NCBI GenBank assembly: GCA_019419545.1 | Contig: DXZT01000036.1 | Span: 16,017-80,016 of the forward strand | Direction of reading: 5' to 3' | DNA from: Collinsella sp. | Lineage (GTDB): Bacteria; Actinomycetota; Coriobacteriia; Coriobacteriales; Coriobacteriaceae | DNA: 64,000 bases | Shown: piece after piece, positions 48,248 to 56,628 of the stretch | Position numbering within the stretch: the first letter of the stretch is position 1 | Layout: every line of letters starts with the position of its first letter | Notes under the pieces: generated by a model | The model's input: the letters and a program-made list of their open reading frames with translations, nothing else | What the model was told of the DNA's origin: nothing | The model's database searches: none | Program-made: the position numbers and the translations under genes

Positions 48248-48276
48248 GGCCCGCCACATGTTTGGCGGGCCTTTGG
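48248..48276 (+). terminator. Terminator-like hairpin in the htrA leader
   Basis: A perfect 9-bp stem GGCCCGCCA/TGGCGGGCC (48248-48256 with 48263-48271) is followed by TTTGG. It ends 25 bases before the htrA start, leaving just room for the ribosome site. It may attenuate htrA or end an upstream transcript. Confidence 0.5.
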
Positions 48277-48300
48277 TTATTTGACGAAAGGATCGCAGCC

Positions 48301-49761
48301 ATGAGCGAGAACGATTCCCAGCGTCCCCAGGATGCGGGCAATGCCGGCGAGACCCAGCAGCAGCCGCGCGTGCAGGTGGAGTCGACGCCTGCCGACGGAA
48401 ACATTCCCTACGTGCAGGCATACGACACGCAGACCGGCAAGCCGCTGAGCGGCCAACAGGTTGTAAACAAGCACACGGTGGTCAAGACCAAGACCAAAAA
48501 GCTGCCGATCTTTATTACGGCGCTTGCCGGCTGTGCCTGCGGCGCCCTGCTGGTCATCGCACTCATTATGAGCGGCACGCTCGATATCGGTGGTGGCAAG
48601 AATGCCGTGACGGCGGGCGCTTCGGGTTCATCGACGCAAAAGATCACCATTGACTCCGAGGATACTACGCTGGCCGAGGCCGTTTCTGCCAAGGCCCTGC
48701 CCTCTGTCGTCTCCATCACCGCCACTTCGAGCGGCAGCCAGAATGGTTCGCTTTCGCAGTCTGCCGACGAGTCGGATGGTTCGGGCAGCGTCGGTTCGGG
48801 CGTGGTGCTCGATACCGAGGGCCACATCCTCACCAACAACCACGTGGTCGATGGTTACGACCAGTACGTGGTGACCATGGACGACGGCACCACCTACGAG
48901 GCCGAGTTCGTGGGCAACGATGCTTCGAGCGACCTGGCCGTCATCAAGCTCAAGGACGCCGACGCCTCCAAGCTCACCCCGATCGAGATCGGCGATTCCT
49001 CCAAGCTCAACGTGGGCGAGTGGGTCATGGCGATCGGCTCGCCGTTCGGCAACGAGCAGTCTGTCTCCACGGGCATTGTGTCGGCGCTGTATCGCTCAAC
49101 GGCCATGAGCTCTACCAACGGTAACACCATCTATGCCAACATGATCCAGACCGATGCCGCCATCAACCCGGGCAACTCCGGCGGTGCGCTCGTCAACGAC
49201 AACGGTGAGCTTGTGGGTATCAACTCGCTTATCGAGAGCTACTCGGGCTCCAGCTCGGGCGTGGGTTTTGCCATTCCCGTTAACTATGCCAAGAACATTG
49301 CCGACCAGATTATCGACGGTAAGACGCCGGTGCATCCGTACATGGGCGCTACGCTTTCGAGCGTCAATGCGCTTAACGCCCGCACCAACAAGTTGAGCAC
49401 CGATAGCGGCGCGTATGTGGCGAGCGTCGTTGAGGATGGTCCTGCCGCCAAGGCCGGCATTCAGGAGGGCGACGTCATCACCAAGCTGGGCGACGATGAG
49501 ATTTCGAGCGCCGACGGCCTGATCATCGCGCTGCGCAGCCACGAGGTGGGCGAGAAGGTCGAGATCACGCTCATGCGCGGCAAGGAAGAGAAGAAGGTCA
49601 CGGTTGAGCTGGGCTCCGACGAGGAGCTGCAGAACCAGCAGCAGAACGACAGCGCGACCGATACCGGCAACGGCGGTATTACCGACGAGCAGCTGCGCCA
49701 GTATCTGGAGGAGCTGCTTGGCCAGCAGGGCCAGGGTCAGGGCAACGGCCAGGGTTTCTAA
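48301..49761 (+). CDS. HtrA/DegP-like membrane-anchored serine protease
   Basis: A 486-residue protease. An N-terminal polar stretch is followed by one transmembrane helix (about residues 67-90, LPIFITALAGCACGALLVIAL), which puts the rest outside the cell. The trypsin-like triad is intact: His in ILTNNHVVDG near 180, Asp in SSDLAVIKL near 211 and Ser in NPGNSGGALV near 292. A PDZ domain (AYVASVVEDGPAAKAGIQEGD) covers about 375-450. The end is Gln/Gly-rich. It degrades or refolds damaged envelope proteins under stress. GAAAGGA precedes the ATG. Confidence 0.95.
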   Translation: MSENDSQRPQDAGNAGETQQQPRVQVESTPADGNIPYVQAYDTQTGKPLSGQQVVNKHTVVKTKTKKLPIFITALAGCACGALLVIALIMSGTLDIGGGKNAVTAGASGSSTQKITIDSEDTTLAEAVSAKALPSVVSITATSSGSQNGSLSQSADESDGSGSVGSGVVLDTEGHILTNNHVVDGYDQYVVTMDDGTTYEAEFVGNDASSDLAVIKLKDADASKLTPIEIGDSSKLNVGEWVMAIGSPFGNEQSVSTGIVSALYRSTAMSSTNGNTIYANMIQTDAAINPGNSGGALVNDNGELVGINSLIESYSGSSSGVGFAIPVNYAKNIADQIIDGKTPVHPYMGATLSSVNALNARTNKLSTDSGAYVASVVEDGPAAKAGIQEGDVITKLGDDEISSADGLIIALRSHEVGEKVEITLMRGKEEKKVTVELGSDEELQNQQQNDSATDTGNGGITDEQLRQYLEELLGQQGQGQGNGQGF

Positions 49762-49788
49762 CGAGCTGTATCGCACATATCGAGGCCA

Positions 49789-49827
49789 GAGGGGGCTGTT
49801 CCGCCAGCGCGGGACAGCCCCTCTTTT
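49789..49827 (+). terminator. Intrinsic terminator after htrA
   Basis: A 13-14-bp stem (49789-49802 with 49811-49823; GAGGGGCTGT-type arm with one extra G) is followed by TTTTCG. Confidence 0.88.
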
Positions 49828-49841
49828 CGTAGTGATCCATT

Positions 49842-49863
49842 GGGGATGGAGGAAAACGGATCA
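49842..49863. repeat. Half-copy of the 13531-13592 hairpin
   Basis: The 22 bases from GGGGATGGAGG to GGATCA match 13572-13593 at 20 positions. Here the partner arm is reduced to TGATCC (49833-49838), giving only a 6-bp stem. It looks like a decayed member of the same family. Confidence 0.6.
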
Positions 49864-50010
49864 TTTAGAAACGGCAAGGGCATGGTTTGAACGCGCGATC
49901 CACTCCAGTTTGACGGCTGCCGATTCGGTGCGGTTTGAGACCGCTATTCGGCCCCATCGTGACCGGTGGTACTCTTGTATCCGTTTGAAATCGAGCGAAG
50001 GAGTGCCGCT

Positions 50011-52239
50011 ATGGAGCAATCGAGCCTGTTTGGTGACGGCGTGGACATCGATACCGAAACGCCCGCGAGCGCGGATGCCGCCTCACCGACCGACGCCCGT
50101 GCCCAGGCGGCGGCGCGCGCGGCCGAGCTGCGCCATGAGCTCGACTACCACGCGTACCGCTACTACATGCTCGACGCACCCGAGATTACGGACGCCGCCT
50201 TCGACAAAATGCTCGTTGAGCTGCAGGAGATCGAGGCGGCCTATCCCGACCTGGTGACGCCCGACAGCTATACCCAGCGCGTGGGCGGATACGTGAGCGA
50301 GCAGTTTACGCCGGTCACGCACATGGCACGCATGTATTCCATGGACGATGCCATGGATCTGGACGAACTTGACGCGTGGCTCCAGCGCACCGAGGATGCC
50401 CTCGGTGCCGGTAGCGTCACCTATACCTGCGAGCTTAAGATCGACGGCCTGGGCGTGGCCCTTACCTACCAAAACGGCACCTTCGTACGCGCCGCCACGC
50501 GCGGCGACGGCACCACGGGCGAGGACGTGTCGCTCAACGTGCGTACCATCAAGGATGTGCCCATGCACCTGTCCGAGCCTGCGCTCGCCCACATGGGTGC
50601 CGACCGCGAGCGCACCATTGAGGTGCGCGGCGAGGTCTACATGCCCAAGGGCAGTTTTGTGCGTCTGAATGAAGAGGTCGATGCCGAGGGTCGCGACCCC
50701 TTTGCCAACCCGCGCAACGCCGCTGCAGGATCCCTGCGCCAAAAAGACCCCAAGGTCACGGCGCGTCGCGACCTCGCCACCTTTATCTACGCCATTGCCG
50801 ATACCGATCCGCTGCACGTCCACAGCCAGCGTGAGTTCCTTGACTGGCTGCGCAGCGCCGGCTTTAGTGTCAACCCCAACGTGGCCCGCTGTGCCACGCC
50901 GGCTGAGGTTCACGAGTTCTGTGCCCAGGCCCTCGAGCATCGCGGTGACCTGGACTACGACATCGACGGCGTGGTCGTAAAGGTCGACAGCTTCCAACAG
51001 CAGCTCGACCTGGGCTTTACCGCCCGTGCGCCGCGTTGGGCCATCGCCTTTAAGTTCCCGCCCGAGGAAAAGCAGACGGTACTTCGCGAGATCCGCATCC
51101 AGGTTGGTCGCACCGGCGTGCTCACGCCGGTCGCCGAGTTCGACCCGGTGACGGTCGCCGGCTCCACCATCGCGCGCGCCACGCTGCACAACATCGACGA
51201 GATCCGCCGCAAGAACGTGCGCGAGGGCGACACCATCATCGTGCACAAGGCGGGCGACGTGATTCCCGAGGTCGTGGGCCCCGTGCTCGACAAGCGCCCG
51301 GCCGACAGCGTTGACTGGCAGATGCCCGAGGTCTGTCCCGTGTGCGGCAGCCCCGTGGTTCACGAGGATGGCGAGGTAGCCTACCGCTGCGTGTCCATCG
51401 ATTGCCCCGCACAGCTCAAGGAGCGCCTACTCCACTGGGTGAGCCGCGGTTGCATGGACGTCGACGGCCTGGGCGACGAGATCGTCGACAAGATGATCGC
51501 CGCCGGTCTGATCCATGATGTCGCGGACTTCTACCAGCTCACGGTCGACGATATCGCCAGCCTGGACACAGGGCGCACCTATGCCAGCTCCAACAGCAAA
51601 AAGGGCGTCAAGAAGGGCGACCCCATTCCGGTGGGCCTCAAGACGGCCGAGAAAATCATCGCCGAGCTCAACAAGTCCAAGAGCCAGCCACTCGGTCGCG
51701 TGCTGTTTGCCCTGGGCATCCGCCATGTGGGCAAGAGCGTGGGCGAGGTCATCGCCGAGCGATTCCTGTCGATCGACAAGCTCATCTTGGCGAGCGAAGA
51801 GGACATCGCCGAGTGTGAGGGTATCGGTCCCAAGATTGCGGCGAGCGTCAAGCAGTTCCTGGCCGTGCCCGAGAACCTCGCCGTGCTAGAGCGCCTGCGT
51901 CAGGCGGGCCTGTCGCTCGAGGTCGACTTGGGCGCCGCGCACGCGCAGGCCGCAGCCGACGCCGGCGTGGCGGGCGAGCTCGCCGACGCGCAACCGCTTG
52001 CGGGTCTGACCTTCGTGCTCACCGGCACGCTCGTCAACCGCACCCGCGACGAGGCAGGTGCGGCGCTCAAGGTACTCGGCGCCAAGGTTTCGGGTAGCGT
52101 GTCAAAGAAGACGAGCTATCTGGTCGCCGGCCCCAAGGCGGGTTCCAAGCTCACCAAGGCCGAGCAGTTGGGTGTGCCCGTACTGGACGAGGATGCGCTC
52201 GAGCGGATCTTGGCTACTGGCGAGGTGCCCCGGGCTTAG
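50011..52239 (+). CDS. ligA: NAD-dependent DNA ligase LigA
   Basis: A 742-residue replicative ligase. Domain Ia (YHAYRYYMLDAPEITDAAFD) is near residues 45-65; the adenylated Lys is in CELKIDGLG near 143; a four-Cys zinc finger (CPVCGSPVV, then CVSIDCPAQ) is near 445-470; helix-hairpin-helix repeats follow; and a C-terminal BRCT domain spans about 665-740 (GLTFVLTGTL, GAKVSGSVSKKTSYLVAG). The length is somewhat above the usual 670 because of N-terminal and inter-domain extensions. ATG 50011 has GAAGGAG; the frame opens at 49966. Confidence 0.97.
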   Translation: MEQSSLFGDGVDIDTETPASADAASPTDARAQAAARAAELRHELDYHAYRYYMLDAPEITDAAFDKMLVELQEIEAAYPDLVTPDSYTQRVGGYVSEQFTPVTHMARMYSMDDAMDLDELDAWLQRTEDALGAGSVTYTCELKIDGLGVALTYQNGTFVRAATRGDGTTGEDVSLNVRTIKDVPMHLSEPALAHMGADRERTIEVRGEVYMPKGSFVRLNEEVDAEGRDPFANPRNAAAGSLRQKDPKVTARRDLATFIYAIADTDPLHVHSQREFLDWLRSAGFSVNPNVARCATPAEVHEFCAQALEHRGDLDYDIDGVVVKVDSFQQQLDLGFTARAPRWAIAFKFPPEEKQTVLREIRIQVGRTGVLTPVAEFDPVTVAGSTIARATLHNIDEIRRKNVREGDTIIVHKAGDVIPEVVGPVLDKRPADSVDWQMPEVCPVCGSPVVHEDGEVAYRCVSIDCPAQLKERLLHWVSRGCMDVDGLGDEIVDKMIAAGLIHDVADFYQLTVDDIASLDTGRTYASSNSKKGVKKGDPIPVGLKTAEKIIAELNKSKSQPLGRVLFALGIRHVGKSVGEVIAERFLSIDKLILASEEDIAECEGIGPKIAASVKQFLAVPENLAVLERLRQAGLSLEVDLGAAHAQAAADAGVAGELADAQPLAGLTFVLTGTLVNRTRDEAGAALKVLGAKVSGSVSKKTSYLVAGPKAGSKLTKAEQLGVPVLDEDALERILATGEVPRA

Positions 52240-52257
52240 CGCATCGATAACCAAATT

Positions 52258-52299
52258 GAAGAACCGCCCGGGAAGCATGATGCCTTCCGGGCGGTTCTT
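52258..52299. terminator. Bidirectional terminator between ligA and the MerR gene
   Basis: A long inverted repeat (AGAACCGCCCGG and its complement, with an inner AAG/CTT) spans 52259-52299, with a T-rich end on the + strand and AATTTGG on the other. It lies between convergent genes, and its right arm touches the stop codon of the MerR gene. Confidence 0.85.
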
Positions 52300-53146
52300 A
52301 CTTTGCTGGGGCAACCGGCACCGTGATCTGCGTCACGTAGGTTGCCGGGTCGTCGCTGATGATGTCATCGATGAGGGCGATCTCGCGTGAGGGACCGGCG
52401 GGTGTCAGGCCGTGCTCGCACATATAGCCGAGCAGCTGCTCGTAGCGTGGGGCTGCTTGCCCATGTGTACCGCGGAAGCTTATGGTCAGACAGCGCGCGG
52501 CGGGCCGCACCTCGACGTCGCCCACGTAATCATCGGTGTCATCGAGCAGCAGGAAGACCTCGTCGTAGCCATCAAAGTCGCCGGCGGCGAGGCGCTCGGC
52601 GCCAATCCCGACGCCCAAGTTGCCCAGAAAGACAAAGGTCTCGTGCTGGCCCTTCTGCAGTTGACGAATCTGCCACTCCAGCGCATAGGCGTCGGTAGGG
52701 TTGACGCGTTCGCGCAACACGGCGCAGCGAAGCTCGGGCGCATCGATTGTGCAAATGGTATCGAGCTCGGTGTTCAAAGCATCGTGGAGCAGCGCAAGCC
52801 GGTTATCGATCTTACGCGACACGCGCTCCAGCTCGCGGCGCTTGCGCTCGATGAGCTCCTGCTGCTGAGCCAGCTGCCGCTGCATAAGGTCCACATCGCG
52901 CGTGGTCACAAACTCACGGATTTGCGCGAGTGGCAAGTCGAGAACGCGCAGGTGGCTGATGGTATTGAGGGTGGAGAGCTGTCGCGATCCGTAGTAGCGG
53001 TACCCACTTGCCGGATCGATGTGCGCCGGGTCCAGTAGGCCCATCTGCTCGTAATGGCGCAACGTGCCCACGCTCAGGTTAAACAGACGCGCCACCTCGC
53101 CAATGCGGAGCAGGCCCTCGGTGTGTTCGCTTGGCATGTCGGTCAC
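52298..53146 (-). CDS. MerR family regulator with effector-binding domain
   Basis: A 282-residue regulator. The N-terminal winged helix reads LLRIGEVARLFNLSVGTLRHYEQMGLLDP, then SGYRYYGSRQL. A coiled-coil helix follows at about 95-130 (QRQLAQQQELIERKRREL). The C-terminal 150 residues form a GyrI/BmrR-like effector-binding domain for drug-like ligands. GTG 53146 has AAAGGAG at proper distance; ATG 53137 is an alternative. It is the second gene behind a MATE pump and most likely activates that operon through the operator at 54588-54618. Confidence 0.9.
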   Translation of the reverse strand: MTDMPSEHTEGLLRIGEVARLFNLSVGTLRHYEQMGLLDPAHIDPASGYRYYGSRQLSTLNTISHLRVLDLPLAQIREFVTTRDVDLMQRQLAQQQELIERKRRELERVSRKIDNRLALLHDALNTELDTICTIDAPELRCAVLRERVNPTDAYALEWQIRQLQKGQHETFVFLGNLGVGIGAERLAAGDFDGYDEVFLLLDDTDDYVGDVEVRPAARCLTISFRGTHGQAAPRYEQLLGYMCEHGLTPAGPSREIALIDDIISDDPATYVTQITVPVAPAK

Positions 53147-53200
53147 GGGACCGCTCCTTTCAATAGGGTCGGGGAGGGGCGCCAGGCTCGCGTTGTCCCT

Positions 53201-54547
53201 CTACGCCATCAGCTTGTCAAAAGTTCCGCGGCGGTTGAGCACGGTAAAGGCAATCACGCAGATAACCGCCGACAGAATCGACCCGCACGGCGAGGCGATA
53301 CCCATGGGGAACAGCGTGTCGGAATAGGCGTTCGACAGCAGCCATGCACCGGGCACGCGAATGAGCACCACGGCCAGCACGTTGTGAGCAAAGCCGATGT
53401 AGCTCTTGCCATACGCAGCGAAAAAGCCGCTAAAGCAAATGTGGATGCCGGCAAAGATTGCGTCGAAAATATAGCTGCGCATATAGCCGGTGCCGGCGGC
53501 GACCACCGCGGGGTCCTTGGCAAAAAAGCCGATAAACGCCGGTGCCACCAGCCACATCAGCACCGTGATCAGGCAGCCGTACACCACCGAGACGGTCATG
53601 GCATCCTTGAGCACCTGACGCGCGCGGTCGCCCTTGCCCGCGCCGGCGTTTTGCGCCGTGAGCGCGCTGACGGTGGCGCCCATGGAGCTTGGCACAATGA
53701 ACAAAAAGCTGATCATCTTCTCGACCAGGCCTACGGCGGCGGCGTCGACCAGGCCGCGGTGGTTGGCGATGACGGTAATAAACATAAACGCCACCTGGAT
53801 GCAGCCGTCCTGCACGGCCACGGGCACGCCGATTTTAAGAATGCTGCCGAGCACCTCGGGCTGGGGGCGCAGGTCGCTGCGCTTAACATGGATGTTTGTG
53901 CGACGGCTCTTGAGCCACACGAGCGCGAGAGCCACGCTCGCCGTCTGCGCGATGACTGTGCCGAGTGCCGCGCCTACGGGGCCGAGCCCCATGTGGCCGA
54001 TAAACAGAAAGTCGAGCGCGATGTTGATGATGCACGCCACGCCAATCACGTACATGGGCGAGCGCGAATCGCCTAGGCCGCGAAAGATGGCCGAGAGGAT
54101 GTTGTACGCGGCGATAAAGGGAATGCCCATAAAGCAGATACGCAGGTAGGCGGCGGTTCCTTCGACCGCTTCGGCCGGCGTGCCAATGAGTGCCACAATC
54201 TGCGGACACAGTGCGAGCAGGACAGCGGCCAGCACCACCGAGACACCCATAAAGAGCGTGATGGTGTTGCCGATGGCGGTCTCGGCGCGGTCAAACCGAC
54301 GCGAACCCACGGCGTGGCCGACGATAACCGTCGTTCCCATGGCCAGGCCCACGAGCGTTACGGTAATGATATAGAGCGTCTGCGCGCCATTGCCCACGGC
54401 GGTGATGCCGGCGGCGCCGCTAAACTGCCCCATCATGTACAGGTCGGCCATGCCGTAGAGCATCTGCAAAAAGTACGAGAGCATATAGGGCAGGGCAAAG
54501 ACCGCGATGGTCTTGAGGACATTGCCGCGTGTGAGGTCGTGTTCCAT
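53201..54547 (-). CDS. MATE family multidrug exporter
   Basis: A 448-residue, 12-segment cation/drug antiporter of the MATE family. The two MatE halves are clear: FALPYMLSYFLQMLYGMADL and VGHAVGSRRFDRAETAIGNT in the first, RGLGDSRSPMYVIGVACIINIALDFLFI at the junction, and VGLVEKMISFLFIVPSSMGATVSALTAQNAGA in the second. The ATG is at 54547, and the MerR gene follows 54 bases after the stop on the same strand. A MerR-type promoter stands 41-71 bases ahead. Confidence 0.94.
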   Translation of the reverse strand: MEHDLTRGNVLKTIAVFALPYMLSYFLQMLYGMADLYMMGQFSGAAGITAVGNGAQTLYIITVTLVGLAMGTTVIVGHAVGSRRFDRAETAIGNTITLFMGVSVVLAAVLLALCPQIVALIGTPAEAVEGTAAYLRICFMGIPFIAAYNILSAIFRGLGDSRSPMYVIGVACIINIALDFLFIGHMGLGPVGAALGTVIAQTASVALALVWLKSRRTNIHVKRSDLRPQPEVLGSILKIGVPVAVQDGCIQVAFMFITVIANHRGLVDAAAVGLVEKMISFLFIVPSSMGATVSALTAQNAGAGKGDRARQVLKDAMTVSVVYGCLITVLMWLVAPAFIGFFAKDPAVVAAGTGYMRSYIFDAIFAGIHICFSGFFAAYGKSYIGFAHNVLAVVLIRVPGAWLLSNAYSDTLFPMGIASPCGSILSAVICVIAFTVLNRRGTFDKLMA

Positions 54548-54587
54548 GGGCGGGGCTTTCTGGCTGGGTTCGTTTTGCTACCAGTGT

Positions 54588-54618
54588 AGTGAAAACCCTA
54601 CAACGATTGTAGAGTCAA
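54588..54618 (-). promoter_or_regulatory. MerR-type promoter and operator for the MATE operon
   Basis: On the minus strand, -35 TTGACT (54618-54613) and -10 TTCACT (54593-54588) are 19 bases apart, the long spacing typical of MerR-controlled promoters. Between them ACTCTACAA-TCG-TTGTAGGGT (54615-54595) is a near-perfect dyad. This resembles the classical MerR-family operator closely, and the regulator gene is in the same operon. Confidence 0.85.
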
Positions 54619-54807
54619 GGTTTATGTTGGCAGCGGGGCGAAAAAAGTCGCGCTCGCGTTCATTTCCAATTGAATACAGAGATGCACCTTGCGAGCTTAG
54701 CGCCTGCACTAGCCTTGCAGAAATCGATTTCGGAACACTTGACACCGCCGCACGGCGCGCCATAATACGTGGGTTTGCGAACAACGTTTGATGGGGGATG
54801 AACCTGC

Positions 54808-56628
54808 GTGCGCAATCTCAAGATTTTGTTTTCCTATCTGGGGGCATACCGCCGCGACGCCATGCTCGGCGTGTTCTTTGTGACTGCCGAGACGGCGCTC
54901 GAGCTGTTTATCCCGGTCATCATGGCAAATATCATCGATGTGGGCGTGCCCGCGGGCGACATCAACTACATGCTGTTACAGGGCACGTATATGCTGGTAT
55001 GCGCCGCATGTTCGCTGGTACTTGGCTTGGGTTATGCACGCACGTCCGCCCGCGTTGCCTCGGGGCTGGGCGCTAACCTGCGCGAGGCCGAGTATCGCAA
55101 GATCCAGACGCTCGCTTTTGGCAATCTGGACAACTACGACGCCAGCTCGCTCGTCACGCGCATGACCACCGATATCACCGTCATCCAAAACGCCATCGGC
55201 AACGGCTTTCGCCCCATGGTGCGCGGCCCCGTGACGCTCATCGTCGGCTTGGTCTATGCGCTGGTGCTGTCGCGTCCGCTTGCTACGGTATTCGCGATCA
55301 TCCTGCCGGTGCTGGCGATCGTACTGGGCGTTATCACCTATCGCGTCAGTCCGCTCTACCGCCAGCTACAGACCTCGATGGACCATCTCAACGGTGTGGT
55401 GCAGGAGGACCTCACCGCCGTGCGCGCCGTCAAGGCGTACGTGCGTGCCGAGCACGAGGAGGCCAAGTTCGACGCCGTCAATACCGAGCTTGCGCATACG
55501 GCGACGAAGACCTTTGGCAACGCTGTGCTCAACTTGCCGGTGTTTCAGCTGTCGATGTACGTGGCGGCGCTTTCCATTCTGTGGATCGGCGGTCGCATGA
55601 TTCTTGCCGGCGAGCTCGGCGTGGGCTCGCTCACGGGCTTTATGAGCTACGTGCTGCTGATCATGAACTCGCTCATGATGATCTCCAACGTGTTTTTGCT
55701 GCTCACCCGCGCACTTGCCAGCGTGGAGCGCATCTCGCGGGTGCTCGACGAACGTTCGCTTATCCAAGCGCCCGACGCTGCCGCTGCCGTGCACGAGGTG
55801 GCCGACGGAAGCATCGAGTTTCGCGATGTGTCGTTTAAGTACCGCGCGGATGCTGCCGAGGATGTGCTCGAGCATATCGACCTTCGCATCGAGAGCGGCT
55901 CGACGGTGGGCATCCTTGGCGGCACGGGCTCGGGCAAGAGCTCGCTTGTGCAGCTGATTGCGCGCCTGTACGACGCCACTGAGGGTGCCGTGCTTGTGGG
56001 CGGACACGATGTGCGTGACTACGACCTGGCTACCTTGCGCGATGCCGTGGGCATTGTGCTGCAAAAGAATGTGCTGTTCACGGGCACCGTGCGTGAGAAC
56101 CTGCAGTGGGGCAATCCGCAGGCGTCGGACGATGAGCTCCTCGCGGCTTGCCGCGCGGCGTGCGTGGACGAGTTCCTTGATCGCATCGGCGGATTGGACG
56201 GCGAGTTGGGCCAAGGCGGCGCCGGCGTTTCGGGTGGCCAGAAGCAACGCCTGTGCATCGCGCGAACGCTGCTCAAGCATCCGCGCGTGCTCATCTTTGA
56301 CGATTCGACCAGCGCGGTCGATATGGCGATCGACGCCAAGATTCGTGAGCATATCGCTCAGATTCCCAATACGACGGTGATTGTCATTACGCAGCGCATT
56401 GCGAGCGTCATGGATGCCGACCGCATTATTGTGTTGGACGACGGCCGTGTCCACGGCGTGGGCACGCATGAGGAGCTGCTGGCGGGCGATAGCATCTACC
56501 AGGAGATTTACGCCTCGCAGATGGAGTTTGCGGGGGATGCGGGCGTCGTGGACGGCGCAAATGCCCCGTCTTCCGCCGGCCCCAACGAATCAATTCAAGC
56601 CACGGAAGGGGGTGAGCGCCATGCCTAA
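54808..56628 (+). CDS. ABC exporter half-transporter 1
   Basis: A 606-residue fusion of a six-helix permease (about 1-310) and an ATPase. The ATPase has Walker A GGTGSGKSS near residue 372, signature VSGGQKQRLCIA near 475 and Walker B VLIFDDSTSAVD near 497, where the usual catalytic Glu after the Walker B Asp is replaced (FDDS). This suggests a degenerate catalytic site, as in many heterodimeric exporters. The start is GTG 54808, with GGGGGATG upstream. It overlaps the next gene by 8 bases, so the two make a heterodimer. Confidence 0.93.
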   Translation: MRNLKILFSYLGAYRRDAMLGVFFVTAETALELFIPVIMANIIDVGVPAGDINYMLLQGTYMLVCAACSLVLGLGYARTSARVASGLGANLREAEYRKIQTLAFGNLDNYDASSLVTRMTTDITVIQNAIGNGFRPMVRGPVTLIVGLVYALVLSRPLATVFAIILPVLAIVLGVITYRVSPLYRQLQTSMDHLNGVVQEDLTAVRAVKAYVRAEHEEAKFDAVNTELAHTATKTFGNAVLNLPVFQLSMYVAALSILWIGGRMILAGELGVGSLTGFMSYVLLIMNSLMMISNVFLLLTRALASVERISRVLDERSLIQAPDAAAAVHEVADGSIEFRDVSFKYRADAAEDVLEHIDLRIESGSTVGILGGTGSGKSSLVQLIARLYDATEGAVLVGGHDVRDYDLATLRDAVGIVLQKNVLFTGTVRENLQWGNPQASDDELLAACRAACVDEFLDRIGGLDGELGQGGAGVSGGQKQRLCIARTLLKHPRVLIFDDSTSAVDMAIDAKIREHIAQIPNTTVIVITQRIASVMDADRIIVLDDGRVHGVGTHEELLAGDSIYQEIYASQMEFAGDAGVVDGANAPSSAGPNESIQATEGGERHA

